Source: DATBSK01 sp964501785 (GTDB lineage Bacteria > Actinomycetota > Acidimicrobiia > IMCC26256 > PALSA-555). From it: a stretch of DNA of 64,000 nt. Below are positions 1 through 9,091 of this stretch, in pieces. The notes beneath the pieces were generated by a model. It worked only from the letters and a program-made list of their open reading frames with translations. It was not told where the DNA came from and ran no database searches. The stretch's first letter is position 1. Every line of letters begins with the position of its first letter. The stretch lies in NCBI GenBank assembly GCA_964501785.1, contig CAZCUD010000004.1, positions 256,642-320,641 of the forward strand. The letters run 5' to 3'. The position numbers were made by a program, and so were the translations under genes.

Positions 1-1179
1 CCGCTGTTGGCCGTGCTCCCCGGGACGGGCGGCCTCACCCGCGTCGTCGACAAGCGTCACGTGCGGAGGGATCTCGCCGACGTCTTCGCGACGAAGGCCG
101 AGGGCATCTCCGGCGAGCAGGCGCAGCGATGGGGGCTCGTCGACGAGGTGGTCGCGCGGAGCCGGTTCGACGAGGTCGTGCGCGAGCGAGCAGCCGACCT
201 GGCGGTCTCCAGCGATCGACCTGCGGACGCGGATGGGGTCGAGTGGCGGCAGCTCGAGCGGTCCTTCGACCGCGACACGATCCGATATCCGTTCGTCGAG
301 GCCCATCTCGACCGCGAGCTTCGCACTGCAACCGTGGTCGTCGGGTCGCCGCCAACCGATGCTCCTGTCGACATCAGCGACGCGCGCCGGGCAGGCGTCG
401 ACTGGTGGCCGCTGGCGGTGGCGCGTGCGCTCGACGACCTCGTGTTGCACCTGCGCTTCAACGAGCCCGAGGTCGGCACGATCGTGTGGAAGAGCACCGG
501 CTCGCTCGACGCGGTGGTCACCGTCGACCGCGCACTCGCTGCTGCGGCCGGGCACGACTGGTTCGGTCGCGAGGTGATGCTCTACTGGCGGCGGGTGCTC
601 AAGCGGCTCGACGTCACCTCCCGATCCCTGGTCGCGCTCGTGGAGCCCGGGAGCTGCTTCGGTGGCCTGCTCGCCGAGCTGGTGCTCGGCGCGGATCGCT
701 CCTACATGCTCGACGGACGGTTCGCGGACGATCGCGACGACCGTCCCCCGGCCGTGCTGCTCCTGACCGACTCGAGCGCGGGCTCGTTCCCCATGTCGAA
801 CGGGCTCACTCGGCTCGAGAGCCGATGTTGGGGCCGCCCTGACGAGCTCGCCAAGATCGAGGAGCGCTTCGGCGAGCGCATCGGCGCAGGGGAGGCCGAG
901 GAGCTGGGGCTCGTCACGTTCGCGCCCGACAGCATCGACTGGGAGGACGAGGTGCGCATGGCACTCGAAGAGCGCGCGGGGTTCTCACCTGATGCTCTCA
1001 CTGCCATGGAGGCGAACCATCGCTTCGTCGGCCCGGAGACGCCCGAGTCGAAGGTCTTCGCTCGACTCTCCGCCTGGCAGAACTGGATCTTCCAACGACC
1101 CAACGCGGTGGGACCCGACGGTGCGCTGCGCTCCTACGGCACCGGCAGTCGACCCATCTACGACCACGAACGCGTATGA
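1..1179 (+). CDS. boxC: Benzoyl-CoA-dihydrodiol lyase BoxC, C-terminal part (cut by window edge)
   Basis: The frame is open to the first base, so the N-terminus lies outside the window. About 392 residues remain of a family usually near 550. The visible part is crotonase-like and matches BoxC, which opens the ring of 2,3-epoxybenzoyl-CoA by hydrolysis, releasing formate and 3,4-dehydroadipyl-CoA semialdehyde. The residues GSCFGGLLAELVLGADRSYM form the second crotonase-type acyl-CoA segment typical of this enzyme. The stop overlaps the start of boxB by four bases (ATGA), so the two are translationally coupled. The benzoate context (boxB, PaaX-type regulator, CoA ligase) supports the call strongly. 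Confidence 0.88.
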   Translation, partial: PLLAVLPGTGGLTRVVDKRHVRRDLADVFATKAEGISGEQAQRWGLVDEVVARSRFDEVVRERAADLAVSSDRPADADGVEWRQLERSFDRDTIRYPFVEAHLDRELRTATVVVGSPPTDAPVDISDARRAGVDWWPLAVARALDDLVLHLRFNEPEVGTIVWKSTGSLDAVVTVDRALAAAAGHDWFGREVMLYWRRVLKRLDVTSRSLVALVEPGSCFGGLLAELVLGADRSYMLDGRFADDRDDRPPAVLLLTDSSAGSFPMSNGLTRLESRCWGRPDELAKIEERFGERIGAGEAEELGLVTFAPDSIDWEDEVRMALEERAGFSPDALTAMEANHRFVGPETPESKVFARLSAWQNWIFQRPNAVGPDGALRSYGTGSRPIYDHERV

Positions 1180-2603
1180 CCACGACACCGATCACGGTCG
1201 ATCTCGACGCCCGGATCCCGAACAACGTCGGACTCTCCGACGATCGCCGGCTCCGCCGAGCGCTCGAGCAGTGGCAACCGAAGTTCCTCGACTGGTGGCA
1301 CATGCTCGGCCCGACCGACTTCCAAGAGCGCGACGTGTACCTGCGCACGGCCATCGGCGTCGGACAGGACGGATGGGCCAACTTCGGATACCTCAAGATG
1401 CCCGACTACCGGTGGGGCATCTTCCTCTCACCCGCGCGCGAAGACCGACGGATCGGCTTCGGCGAGCACAAGGGCGACCCTGCGTGGCAGGACGTGCCGG
1501 GCGAGCTCCGCGGCGATCTCCGCCGCCTCATCGTCGTGCAGGGCGACACCGAGCCCGCATCGGTCGAGCAGCAACGGATGCTCGGGCACACCGCCCCGAG
1601 CCTCTACGACCTCCGCAACCTCTTCCAGGTCAACGTCGAAGAGGCCCGTCATCTGTGGGCCATGGTGTACCTGCTGGTCCGGTACTTCGGGCGCGACGGC
1701 CGTGACGAGGCCGAGCGCATGCTCGAGCGCCACTCGGGCGATGCCGACAAGCCGAGGATCCTCGGTGCCTTCAACGAGCCGACTCCCGACTGGTTGTCGT
1801 TCTATCTCTTCACCTACTTCACCGATCGCGATGGCAAGTTCCAGCTCGCCGCGCTCAAGGAGAGTGCGTTCGATCCTCTCGCGCGAACCTGCGACTTCAT
1901 GCTCAAGGAAGAGGCGCACCACATGTTCGTGGGGGCGGCCGGCATCGGGCGCGTCGTGCAGCGGACCGCCGAGCAGATGGTCGAACACGACACCGATGAC
2001 GTGCGCGAGCACGGTGCGATCGATCTCGCGACGCTGCAGAAGTACATCAACCTGCACTACTCCTTGTCGCTCGACCTCTTCGGGAGCGAGACGTCGACCA
2101 ACGCCGCCAACTACTACACCAGCGGGCTCAAGGGTCGCTTTCAGGAAGATCGCCGTGACGACGATCACGTGCTGCTCGATTCCGCATATCCGGTCACTCG
2201 TTGGATCGATGGCGTGATCACGCAGGAGGAGTGTCCCGCGCTGCTCGCGCTCAACGAATCGCTGCGGGACGACTACACCGCGGACTGCGCGAAGGGCCTC
2301 GCTCGTTGGAACCGCATCCTCGCCGACCGGGGAGTCGACGTCGAGCTCCGTCTTCCGCACGTGGGGTTCCGACGCGCCGTCGGTTCGTTCGCAGGTCGGT
2401 CGGTGACCCCGGATGGCGAGACACTCCGGCCCGACGAATGGCAGTCGCGCGAGCACGACTGGCTCCCGACGGACGACGACGAGGACTTCGTGCGATCGTT
2501 GATGACCGGTGTGACGGAGCCCGGCAAGATGGCGAGCTGGGTCGCTCCGCCGGCCGCTGGGATCCACGACGAACCGGTCGAGTTCGAGTACGTGCGCCGA
2601 TGA
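1176..2603 (+). CDS. boxB: Benzoyl-CoA 2,3-epoxidase oxygenase subunit BoxB
   Basis: 475 residues, the usual BoxB length. BoxB is the diiron subunit that epoxidises benzoyl-CoA with O2 using electrons from the reductase BoxA. Two EXXH metal motifs are visible, E156-A-R-H159 and E246-A-H-H249, in the expected four-helix ferritin-like order. The start ATG overlaps the boxC stop, and the stop overlaps the next gene by ATGA, so boxC-boxB-regulator form one transcription unit. No boxA reductase is present in the window; it is probably upstream or elsewhere. The recognition rests on sequence similarity and neighbourhood and is strong. Confidence 0.92.
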   Translation: MTTTPITVDLDARIPNNVGLSDDRRLRRALEQWQPKFLDWWHMLGPTDFQERDVYLRTAIGVGQDGWANFGYLKMPDYRWGIFLSPAREDRRIGFGEHKGDPAWQDVPGELRGDLRRLIVVQGDTEPASVEQQRMLGHTAPSLYDLRNLFQVNVEEARHLWAMVYLLVRYFGRDGRDEAERMLERHSGDADKPRILGAFNEPTPDWLSFYLFTYFTDRDGKFQLAALKESAFDPLARTCDFMLKEEAHHMFVGAAGIGRVVQRTAEQMVEHDTDDVREHGAIDLATLQKYINLHYSLSLDLFGSETSTNAANYYTSGLKGRFQEDRRDDDHVLLDSAYPVTRWIDGVITQEECPALLALNESLRDDYTADCAKGLARWNRILADRGVDVELRLPHVGFRRAVGSFAGRSVTPDGETLRPDEWQSREHDWLPTDDDEDFVRSLMTGVTEPGKMASWVAPPAAGIHDEPVEFEYVRR

Positions 2604-3445
2604 CAGCGAGCGCGGAGGATCGGCGCCGCGCGTTGAGCGGGCCGAGCGCCCGTGCGCTGCTCATGACGATCTTCGGCAACAACGTGCTTCCCCGCGGCGG
2701 CAACATGTGGACGGGCACTGCTGTGGAAGCGCTCGCAGCGCTGGACGTGGGGGAGAAGACGACTCGTCAGGCGCTCGCTCGAACTGCTGCGGACGGATGG
2801 TTGCGTCGCGAGCGACATGGTCGGAAGGTTCGCTGGGCATTCACGCTGGAAGGTCGTGAGCTCTTCACGCGCGGCGCCGAGCGCATCTTCTCGTTCGGGC
2901 GCGAGGTCCCGGAATGGCACGGCTCGTGGTTGATCCTCTTCACGTCGGTGCCCGAGGCACGTCGTGAGCTGCGCCACCTGCTCAGGACTCGTCTCGCGTG
3001 GGCGGGGTTCGGCTCTCCGGCGCCCGGTGTGTGGCTCTCGTTCGACCTTGCCCGTGAAGCCGAGGCGAAGGACGTCCTGGCGCAGCTCGGACTCGACGAC
3101 CAGGCGAGCTCGTTCGTCGCCCAGTACGGCACGATCGGCGATCAGCGTGCCGTTGTCGCCGCGGCCTGGGATGTGAACGCCCTGCGGGCGCGTTACGACG
3201 AGTTCCTCGACGAGTTCGCCGCGACTTCGCCCCGGAGTGACGAAGCCGCCTTCGTCGCCCACACCCGGCTCGTCGACCGGTGGCGGACGTTCCCGTTCGT
3301 GGACCCTGGTCTTCCCCCTGGTCTGCTCGCCGAGCCGTGGAGCGGGACTCGCGCCGCGGCGCTCTTCCACGATCGCCATGGGGCGTGGCGTGATCGATCC
3401 CAGGCCTGGTTCGATGCAGTCGCGGAGCGCCACGATCGTGCCTGA
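2600..3445 (+). CDS. PaaX-family transcriptional regulator (benzoate operon)
   Basis: 281 residues from the ATG that overlaps the boxB stop. A longer open frame exists upstream but lies inside boxB and is rejected. The N-terminal ~90 residues form a winged helix-turn-helix (LLMTIFGNNVLPRGG then TTRQALARTAADGWL), followed by the PaaX central and C-terminal domains with the typical WHGSWLILFTSVPEARR segment. PaaX proteins repress aromatic catabolic operons and are released by an aryl-CoA ligand. Its place between boxB and the CoA ligase suggests it senses benzoyl-CoA and controls this operon (inference). It overlaps the next gene by eight bases. Confidence 0.85.
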   Translation: MTASAEDRRRALSGPSARALLMTIFGNNVLPRGGNMWTGTAVEALAALDVGEKTTRQALARTAADGWLRRERHGRKVRWAFTLEGRELFTRGAERIFSFGREVPEWHGSWLILFTSVPEARRELRHLLRTRLAWAGFGSPAPGVWLSFDLAREAEAKDVLAQLGLDDQASSFVAQYGTIGDQRAVVAAAWDVNALRARYDEFLDEFAATSPRSDEAAFVAHTRLVDRWRTFPFVDPGLPPGLLAEPWSGTRAAALFHDRHGAWRDRSQAWFDAVAERHDRA

Positions 3446-5024
3446 AGCCCGCGCGCACGAGGGACCCGACGAGACGTCTCCACGACTCTCGAACGCCGTG
3501 CTTCGCTTCGTCGTCGAGCCGGAGCGGATGGCGGGCGCGGCGACGCTCTGCTGCGATGCCGCCAGCGGGAGATCGTGGTCCCGTGCCGAGGTGGCCGATG
3601 AGGTCCGGCGGGCCGCGGCCGCGCTCGTCGCTCGCGGCGTCCAACCCGAGCAGCGGGTGCTGCTCGTGCTCGCCGACACGCCGACGTTCCTCGCCTTCTT
3701 CTGGGGTGCGATGTGGCTGGGCGCGGTGCCCGTGCCCGTCTCGACGATGCTCACCGAGCGGGACTACCGCTTCCTGCTCGACGACTCCCGGGCCGTCGGC
3801 CTCGTCGTCTCGAGCACCTTCGTCCCGACCGCCGGCCGGGCAACGATCGGCGCGCGCTTCCTACGGTTCACGCTCGTCGATGGTGATGCCGAGCTCGACG
3901 GAGCGGACAGCGTCAGTGACGTGCTCGCATCGGGCGCGGCGACGCCCGAGGTGTTCCCCGCGTCTGCCGACGACGTCGCGTTCTGGCTGTACACATCGGG
4001 CACCACTGGGTTCCCCAAGGGCGCGCGCCACCGCCATGCCGACCTCGACTGCTGCGTCGAACGGTATGCAGTCGGAGTGCTCGGCATGTGCGAGCACGAC
4101 CGGGTGTATTCGGTCGCCAAGCTCTTCTTCGCCTACGGCCTCGGGAACGCGGGGTACTTCCCGGCAGCGACGGGCGCGTCCGCGATCCTCAACGCCGCAC
4201 GCCCGGACCCCAACGAGGTCGCACTGCACGTCCGGACCTACGCGCCGACGCTGTTCTTCGGCGTGCCCACGTTCTATGCCGCGCTGTTGAACGCCGATCT
4301 GGCACGTGACACGTTCGAGTCGGTGCGGCTCGCGGTCTCGGCCGGGGAGGCGCTGCCCGCCGATCTGCACCGTCGCTTCCATGATCGCTTCGGGGTGGAG
4401 ATCCTCGATGGGATCGGTACGACCGAGGTGCTGCACATCTTCGTGTCGAACCGGCCGGGCGAGTCCATCCCCGGCACGTCAGGCGTGCCGGTGCCCGGGT
4501 ACGACATCGAGCTCCGCGACGACGATGGACGTCCGGTGCCCGATGGGGCACCCGGCAACCTGTGGGTCGCGGGGGACAGCGTCACGACGGGCTACTGGAA
4601 CCGCACGGAGCAGAACCGAAGCGTCCTGCATGGTCGCTACATGGCGACGGGCGACAAGTACATGCGCGATCCTGAGCACGGCCACCTCGTCCATCTCGGT
4701 CGCACCGACGACATGCTCAAGGTGGGCGGGATGTGGGTGTCGCCTGCCGAGGTGGAGGCATGCATCGTCGAGCTCGAAGACGTCGTGCAGGCCGCAGTCG
4801 TGGGTGCCGACGGAGGGGATGGTCTGGCGAAGCCGCGGGCGTTCGTCGTGCCGGCCGACGGAGCTGATCGAGCGACCCTGCCTGATCGCGTGCGCCAGCA
4901 GGTGCGGGATCGGCTCGCGCCGTACAAGTACCCACGATGGGTGGAGCTCGTCGACGAGCTGCCGACGACCGCGACCGGCAAGGTCAAGCGCTATCTCCTC
5001 CGGGAGCGGCCGCTCGAGGGGTGA
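3438..5024 (+). CDS. bclA: Benzoate-CoA ligase
   Basis: 528 residues if the GTG at 3438 is used (it overlaps the regulator stop). An ATG at 3414 is an alternative that adds eight residues. This is an ANL-superfamily adenylating enzyme. The P-loop YTSGTTGFPKG is present, the A5 region reads DGIGTTEVLHIF, and the C-terminal lysine motif is PTTATGKVKRYLLRE. The pattern resembles benzoate-CoA and 4-hydroxybenzoate-CoA ligases, which make the thioester consumed by BoxAB. The position downstream of boxCB makes benzoate or a close analogue the likely substrate. It converges on the membrane protein gene at 5052-5777 with only 27 bases between the stops. Confidence 0.85.
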   Translation: MPEARAHEGPDETSPRLSNAVLRFVVEPERMAGAATLCCDAASGRSWSRAEVADEVRRAAAALVARGVQPEQRVLLVLADTPTFLAFFWGAMWLGAVPVPVSTMLTERDYRFLLDDSRAVGLVVSSTFVPTAGRATIGARFLRFTLVDGDAELDGADSVSDVLASGAATPEVFPASADDVAFWLYTSGTTGFPKGARHRHADLDCCVERYAVGVLGMCEHDRVYSVAKLFFAYGLGNAGYFPAATGASAILNAARPDPNEVALHVRTYAPTLFFGVPTFYAALLNADLARDTFESVRLAVSAGEALPADLHRRFHDRFGVEILDGIGTTEVLHIFVSNRPGESIPGTSGVPVPGYDIELRDDDGRPVPDGAPGNLWVAGDSVTTGYWNRTEQNRSVLHGRYMATGDKYMRDPEHGHLVHLGRTDDMLKVGGMWVSPAEVEACIVELEDVVQAAVVGADGGDGLAKPRAFVVPADGADRATLPDRVRQQVRDRLAPYKYPRWVELVDELPTTATGKVKRYLLRERPLEG

Positions 5025-5051
5025 GCGACGGATGCCGCGGACCCGACCGGA

Positions 5052-5777
5052 TCAACCCAGGTTGACCAGGACCAAGGCAGCGCCGGAGCAGACCAGGACC
5101 GCCCCCGTCGCCGTCGCGAGCTGCTCGCCGCGGCTCCCGGTCTTCTCGAAGTACACCAGCGCCGAGGCGACGATCATGCCGATGATCGAGATCGCACCTG
5201 ATCCGAGTGCGATCACGGCGAGCATCAGCACGCCGCACGACCCGAGGCACGCCATGCCATGGGCCGCACCCAGCTCGAACGAGGAGCGGCGTTCGATGTC
5301 CGCGTTGGTTGCGGCAGCGAGCTCTTCTCGGGCGATCCGCAGGCACCGGCGTCTCGCCGGGGTCAGCTGCCACGCGCCCGAGGCCAGCAAGATCGCACCG
5401 GTCACGAGCCACGGACGCTCGGCGATCGCCGGAGCGTTCTCGAGCGCCTGGTGCAGCGAACCGTCGGCAGCGAGCAGGACGATGCCGCCCGCCGTCCACA
5501 CCCCGACGTAGCCGACGAGGAACCTCCCCGCCGAGAGATGATTCGTGGGCACGGCCATCGGCGGGGACGGCTCGATGGAGCCGATCGTCGAGGGCACCAT
5601 CATCGCGAGCACCATGATCTGCCAGCCGACGACGAAGAGCATCACCGCTCCGGCGACCGCCCAGGGCGATTCCCCGCCCTCGAAGATCGCGTGGTGGTCG
5701 TGCAGGCCCAGCCCGAGCACCGCAGCCGCGAGCAGCATCGCCCACGCGGCGGCAGGGAGGTACCAGAGCCTGCTCAT
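5052..5777 (-). CDS. DUF2182-type integral membrane protein
   Basis: 241 residues from the ATG at 5777. A longer upstream frame exists but runs through the divergent gene and lacks family features. Six or seven hydrophobic helices are visible. The family motif region GWQIMVLAMMVPS (about residues 51-63) and the second block AHGMACLGSCGVLM match the DUF2182 'metal-binding membrane protein' family. Biochemical function is unknown for the family; copper or other metal handling has been suggested. Nothing in the aromatic genes around it explains its role. Confidence 0.7.
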   Translation of the reverse strand: MSRLWYLPAAAWAMLLAAAVLGLGLHDHHAIFEGGESPWAVAGAVMLFVVGWQIMVLAMMVPSTIGSIEPSPPMAVPTNHLSAGRFLVGYVGVWTAGGIVLLAADGSLHQALENAPAIAERPWLVTGAILLASGAWQLTPARRRCLRIAREELAAATNADIERRSSFELGAAHGMACLGSCGVLMLAVIALGSGAISIIGMIVASALVYFEKTGSRGEQLATATGAVLVCSGAALVLVNLG

Positions 5778-6023
5778 CGTCACGGCGGTTCCGCGGGGTG
5801 GAGTGATGTCGTGCACGAGTAGCCAGGTTCTGGCGGCTGGCGGCACGATGGGACACGGGATCGTTGGTCGTACGGTCGTGATCCTACGTCGATGGTGCCC
5901 CGGCTGGGCACAGACCTTGTGGAACCGTCCTTGACCATCGGAACTTGTTGCGATATGAAGGCGAGCGTCCGGAGATCGTCTTGCGTCGTCGGTCGATTGT
6001 CGGCGCTGTGGAAACGGGGTCGT

Positions 6024-6293
6024 GTGCCGCAGTACTTCACGCTCCATCGTGCACCGGGGCTGCAGAGAGACGAGTTCGAAGCCACCGGCGAGGAGCTCAT
6101 CGACGGGCGCCATGCCCAGCACGTCGTGACCTACGCGAACCTGACGGATGGCACGATCGTGAACCTCTTCGAAGCCGACTCCGAAGAGAAGCTGGTCATG
6201 GAGTTCGAGCGTCTCGGGTTGCCGTACGAGGAGATCCACGAGTGTCAGCTCGCCCTGACGAACGACGACCTCAGGGCGGCAGCAGCAGGCTGA
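6024..6293 (+). CDS. Small DUF4242-like protein
   Basis: 89 residues from the GTG at 6024, which is preceded by GGGG five bases upstream. ATG 5955 in the same frame would add 23 unrelated-looking residues. The sequence (VPQYFTLHRAPGL, NLTDGTIVNLFEADSEE, LGLPYEEIHECQL) looks like the small ferredoxin-like alpha/beta DUF4242 family, whose function is not established. It sits 27 bases upstream of the cupin operon and probably leads it. The call is by overall resemblance only. Confidence 0.55.
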   Translation: MPQYFTLHRAPGLQRDEFEATGEELIDGRHAQHVVTYANLTDGTIVNLFEADSEEKLVMEFERLGLPYEEIHECQLALTNDDLRAAAAG

Positions 6294-6320
6294 ACGGTCG
6301 TCGGTCGGGGGGAAGAGCCA

Positions 6321-7030
6321 TGGCAGTGTCGGGAGCGGTGCAGTCCGCCGAGCGGCATGTTCCGGAGCAGCCGGTCGCTGGCAAGCAGGTCATCAAGGTC
6401 GACGTCTTCGAGACGGCGATCCGGACCGTGGGGGTGCTCCAGCTGGTGCCCCTCTTCCCGTACGTCGGGGACGGCGATGTCGTGCCGTGCCTCTCGCCGA
6501 CCGCGGGGCGCCCCGACGTCGAGCCCTACCAGCTGTTCCACACCAACGAGGCCGACGAGACGATGCTGTGCCTGGCGGCGCAGGGCGCCACCGTGCCGAC
6601 CGGCGTCATCATGAAGCTGGCGCAGAAGCACGGTGTGAACTCGTTCCTCCGCGATCCGCGGGATCCCGAGAACTTCAACGTCGTGATCGTCACGATCCGC
6701 ATGAAGGCGGGCGAGAACCTCCAGGAGGGGATCAGCTTCAGCTGCCCCAACTGCCACGAGACGATCTTCCGTCGTGACTTCAATGTCAAGAGCGGCCCGA
6801 AGCGCAAGCACTACGCGGAGTTCTACGCGCTGCGCCACTACACGGAGGCGGTCAAGGAGTACAACGCCGACGACGCGAACCAGAAGTGCGCGAGCTGTGG
6901 CGAAGTGGCGCCCAAGTATCCGCTGCACCTGATGGGCTGGTGGCAGTACGCCGAGAACATCGAGATCGCCGACCGCGGCCGCGACGAGCTCGAGTCCGTC
7001 GCGGGCGAGTACCTCTCGTCGGCGAGCTGA
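6321..7030 (+). CDS. 3-hydroxyanthranilate 3,4-dioxygenase-like cupin, first of a pair
   Basis: 236 residues. The layout is that of bacterial 3-hydroxyanthranilate dioxygenase: a cupin domain (about residues 25-130) and a C-terminal rubredoxin-like zinc knuckle with two CXXC pairs, SCPNC and KCASCG, ~55 residues apart. In the cupin, FHTNEADE places His and Glu six residues apart, as in the iron site of the known enzyme. I cannot find a convincing third iron ligand, so the substrate and even catalytic competence are uncertain. It starts an operon with a sister cupin, an M29-like protein and gentisate dioxygenase, which argues for a ring-cleavage or ring-processing role. Confidence 0.6.
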
Positions 7031-7042
7031 GGGAGCCGTCGG

Positions 7043-7636
7043 GTGGAACGCCGCAAGATGTTCAACCTGTTCCAGGCCGCGAACGAGTGTCTCGGCTCGT
7101 ACGACGAGTTCCCGACGATGCCCCAGGGCACGGACCCCATGCCGTGCCTGAGTCGCAATCGGGTGGATCAGCCGTTCCACCTCGTGAGCTCGAAGGACGA
7201 GGTGTTGATCACGATGGCCGGCGAGGCGACCCTCGACCTGCCGGGGCGTGCACCATCGACGTTGCCCATCCGCGTCGGCGAAGCGGTGTACATCCCTGCC
7301 GGGCAGCCGAGCCGGATCCTCCCGGCCGGCACCACGATCCATCTGCGCTACAAGCCCGAGCCCCCCGCCTGGGAGGCCGCGGCGTGGTTCTGCGACCACT
7401 GCGGTGCCGACCTGCACCGCCGGGAGTTCCACGCCGAGGACGGGTTGCCCCAGACCTGCTACTGGGACGCGTGCCAGGAGTTCAACGGAGACGAGCAGCT
7501 TCGGACGTGCCGAGCCTGCGGCACCGTCACCGAGCCCCGCGACCTCTCCGACATCCGGTGGCCGGAGGTCGCCGAGATGATCCGTGCCGGCGACGAGGCC
7601 GCGAGCGCTTCGCGCCGTCGTGTTCGAGCCAGCTGA
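7043..7636 (+). CDS. 3-hydroxyanthranilate 3,4-dioxygenase-like cupin, second of a pair
   Basis: 197 residues, 12 bases after the first cupin. The cupin fold is clear (PIRVGEAVYIPAGQPSRILP). The C-terminal zinc knuckle has FCDHCG and RTCRACG. At the position where 3-hydroxyanthranilate dioxygenase has the iron-binding PHSP-type histidine, this protein reads GQPSR, so one metal ligand is lost. It diverges strongly from the first copy, which suggests a two-subunit enzyme with one catalytic and one structural chain, or two enzymes for different substrates (inference). The start codon is GTG at 7043. Confidence 0.6.
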   Translation: MERRKMFNLFQAANECLGSYDEFPTMPQGTDPMPCLSRNRVDQPFHLVSSKDEVLITMAGEATLDLPGRAPSTLPIRVGEAVYIPAGQPSRILPAGTTIHLRYKPEPPAWEAAAWFCDHCGADLHRREFHAEDGLPQTCYWDACQEFNGDEQLRTCRACGTVTEPRDLSDIRWPEVAEMIRAGDEAASASRRRVRAS

Positions 7637-7660
7637 CCCGAGCAGAAGGAGCCTCGACGC

Positions 7661-9091
7661 ATGAGCACCCCCGGTGACCGGCCACCGCTGATGGACATCG
7701 CACCCCCACGGTGTCCGCACGTGCACCCGGTGTCGACGGTGGAGGAGCTCCTTCCTCATCTCGCGTCCGTCGCCGAGCGGCCGTACTCGTGGGGCCTTCA
7801 CGCGGCGTGGGGCCTCGAGAAGGGTGAGCGCGTCCTGCTCTTCGTCGACAACTGGTACGACCCCATGTGCGTCGAGGCGACGATCAAGACGCTGGAGAAC
7901 TACGGCTGCGAGGTCACGGTGCGCAACCAGGACCGCGGCCCGGTGAAGACGTACGAGGGGCACGACGAGGTCGAGATCTTCCTCGACATCACCCGCGAGC
8001 TCGCCGAATGGATGGGCGAGTGGCAGAAGCTCGAGGACGAGGGCAAGTACGACAAGCTGCTCTGGGGCTTCGGCGGCCCCATCCTCTCCGATGCGAAGCT
8101 GAAGATCGCACGCATGCCGTTCATCACCCCCGAGATGGTCACGTCCCGTGCGCACTCGATGCCCCTCGAAGTGCTCGAGGCGATCGACCAGTGGACCTGG
8201 GACACCCTGTGCCAGGCGCGCGAGGTCCGGATCACCGACCCCGAAGGCACCGACATCACCTACACCATCCGCGACGAGATCTACGACGAGAGCCACGCGC
8301 GCTACCGCGACGACTGGCTCGAGAAGTGGGTGCCCGGCAACAAGCAGATGTGGTCGACGTTCCTGCCCGGCCACGTCTGGGGCAAGCCGTGGTTCCTCAG
8401 CGACTTCGAGGACGCCAACGGCGTGATCGCCGGCACGATGAACCACATCGGTCCGTACCCTCACGCGAAGATGGCGGTCGAGAACAGCAAGGTGGTCTCG
8501 ATCGAGGGCGGTGGGCTCTTCGGCGAGAAGCTCCGCAAGCTCGACGACGAGACGAAGGACCTCCAGTATCCGGGGTTCCCGGGCAAGGGCCTCATGTGGC
8601 TCTGGGAGGCATCGATCGGCACGAACCCGAAGATCCACCGGCCCCGGCACGGATACCTCGACGGCTGGGTGTGCGGCCTGTACGAGCGGATGCGCAGCGG
8701 CGTGATCCACCTCGGCTTCGGGACGGTCGTGACGACCGATCTCGAGCGTGAGGCCGCGGCGGCCGGGTTGCCGGTCGGGCACTGGCACATCCATCTCTAC
8801 TTCCCGACCGTCAGCCTCACGATGGGCGACGGCAGCCAGACGCTCCTCATCGACAACGGGCACCTGAAGGCGCTGGACGCCCCGGAGGTCCGCGAGGTGG
8901 CGGCCAAGCACGGGAACCCCGAGGAGCTGCTCACCGAGGACTGGGTGCCCGCGATCCCCGGCATCAACCTCGACGGCGACTACTTCCGTGACTACGCGAC
9001 GGACCCACTCGACTGGACCGTCACCGAGGTCCATCTCTGCGACAAGTGGCACCACCTCTTCAACAAGATGGCTGCGCCGACCACGTCGTGA
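7661..9091 (+). CDS. M29-fold metalloprotein, aminopeptidase / NicX-like
   Basis: 476 residues, ATG with a GAAGGAG upstream. The C-terminal half resembles the M29 aminopeptidase fold also used by 2,5-dihydroxypyridine 5,6-dioxygenase (NicX): VVSIEGGGLFGEKLRKL followed by VIHLGFGTVV and GHWHIHLYFPTVSLTMGDG. The HXD pair near the M29 C-terminus is not seen; the region reads LLIDNGHL, so the metal site is altered. In a ring-cleavage operon a NicX-like oxygenase or a hydrolase is more likely than a peptidase. Its stop overlaps the gentisate dioxygenase start (GTGA), so they are co-translated. Exact reaction unknown. Confidence 0.5.
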   Translation: MSTPGDRPPLMDIAPPRCPHVHPVSTVEELLPHLASVAERPYSWGLHAAWGLEKGERVLLFVDNWYDPMCVEATIKTLENYGCEVTVRNQDRGPVKTYEGHDEVEIFLDITRELAEWMGEWQKLEDEGKYDKLLWGFGGPILSDAKLKIARMPFITPEMVTSRAHSMPLEVLEAIDQWTWDTLCQAREVRITDPEGTDITYTIRDEIYDESHARYRDDWLEKWVPGNKQMWSTFLPGHVWGKPWFLSDFEDANGVIAGTMNHIGPYPHAKMAVENSKVVSIEGGGLFGEKLRKLDDETKDLQYPGFPGKGLMWLWEASIGTNPKIHRPRHGYLDGWVCGLYERMRSGVIHLGFGTVVTTDLEREAAAAGLPVGHWHIHLYFPTVSLTMGDGSQTLLIDNGHLKALDAPEVREVAAKHGNPEELLTEDWVPAIPGINLDGDYFRDYATDPLDWTVTEVHLCDKWHHLFNKMAAPTTS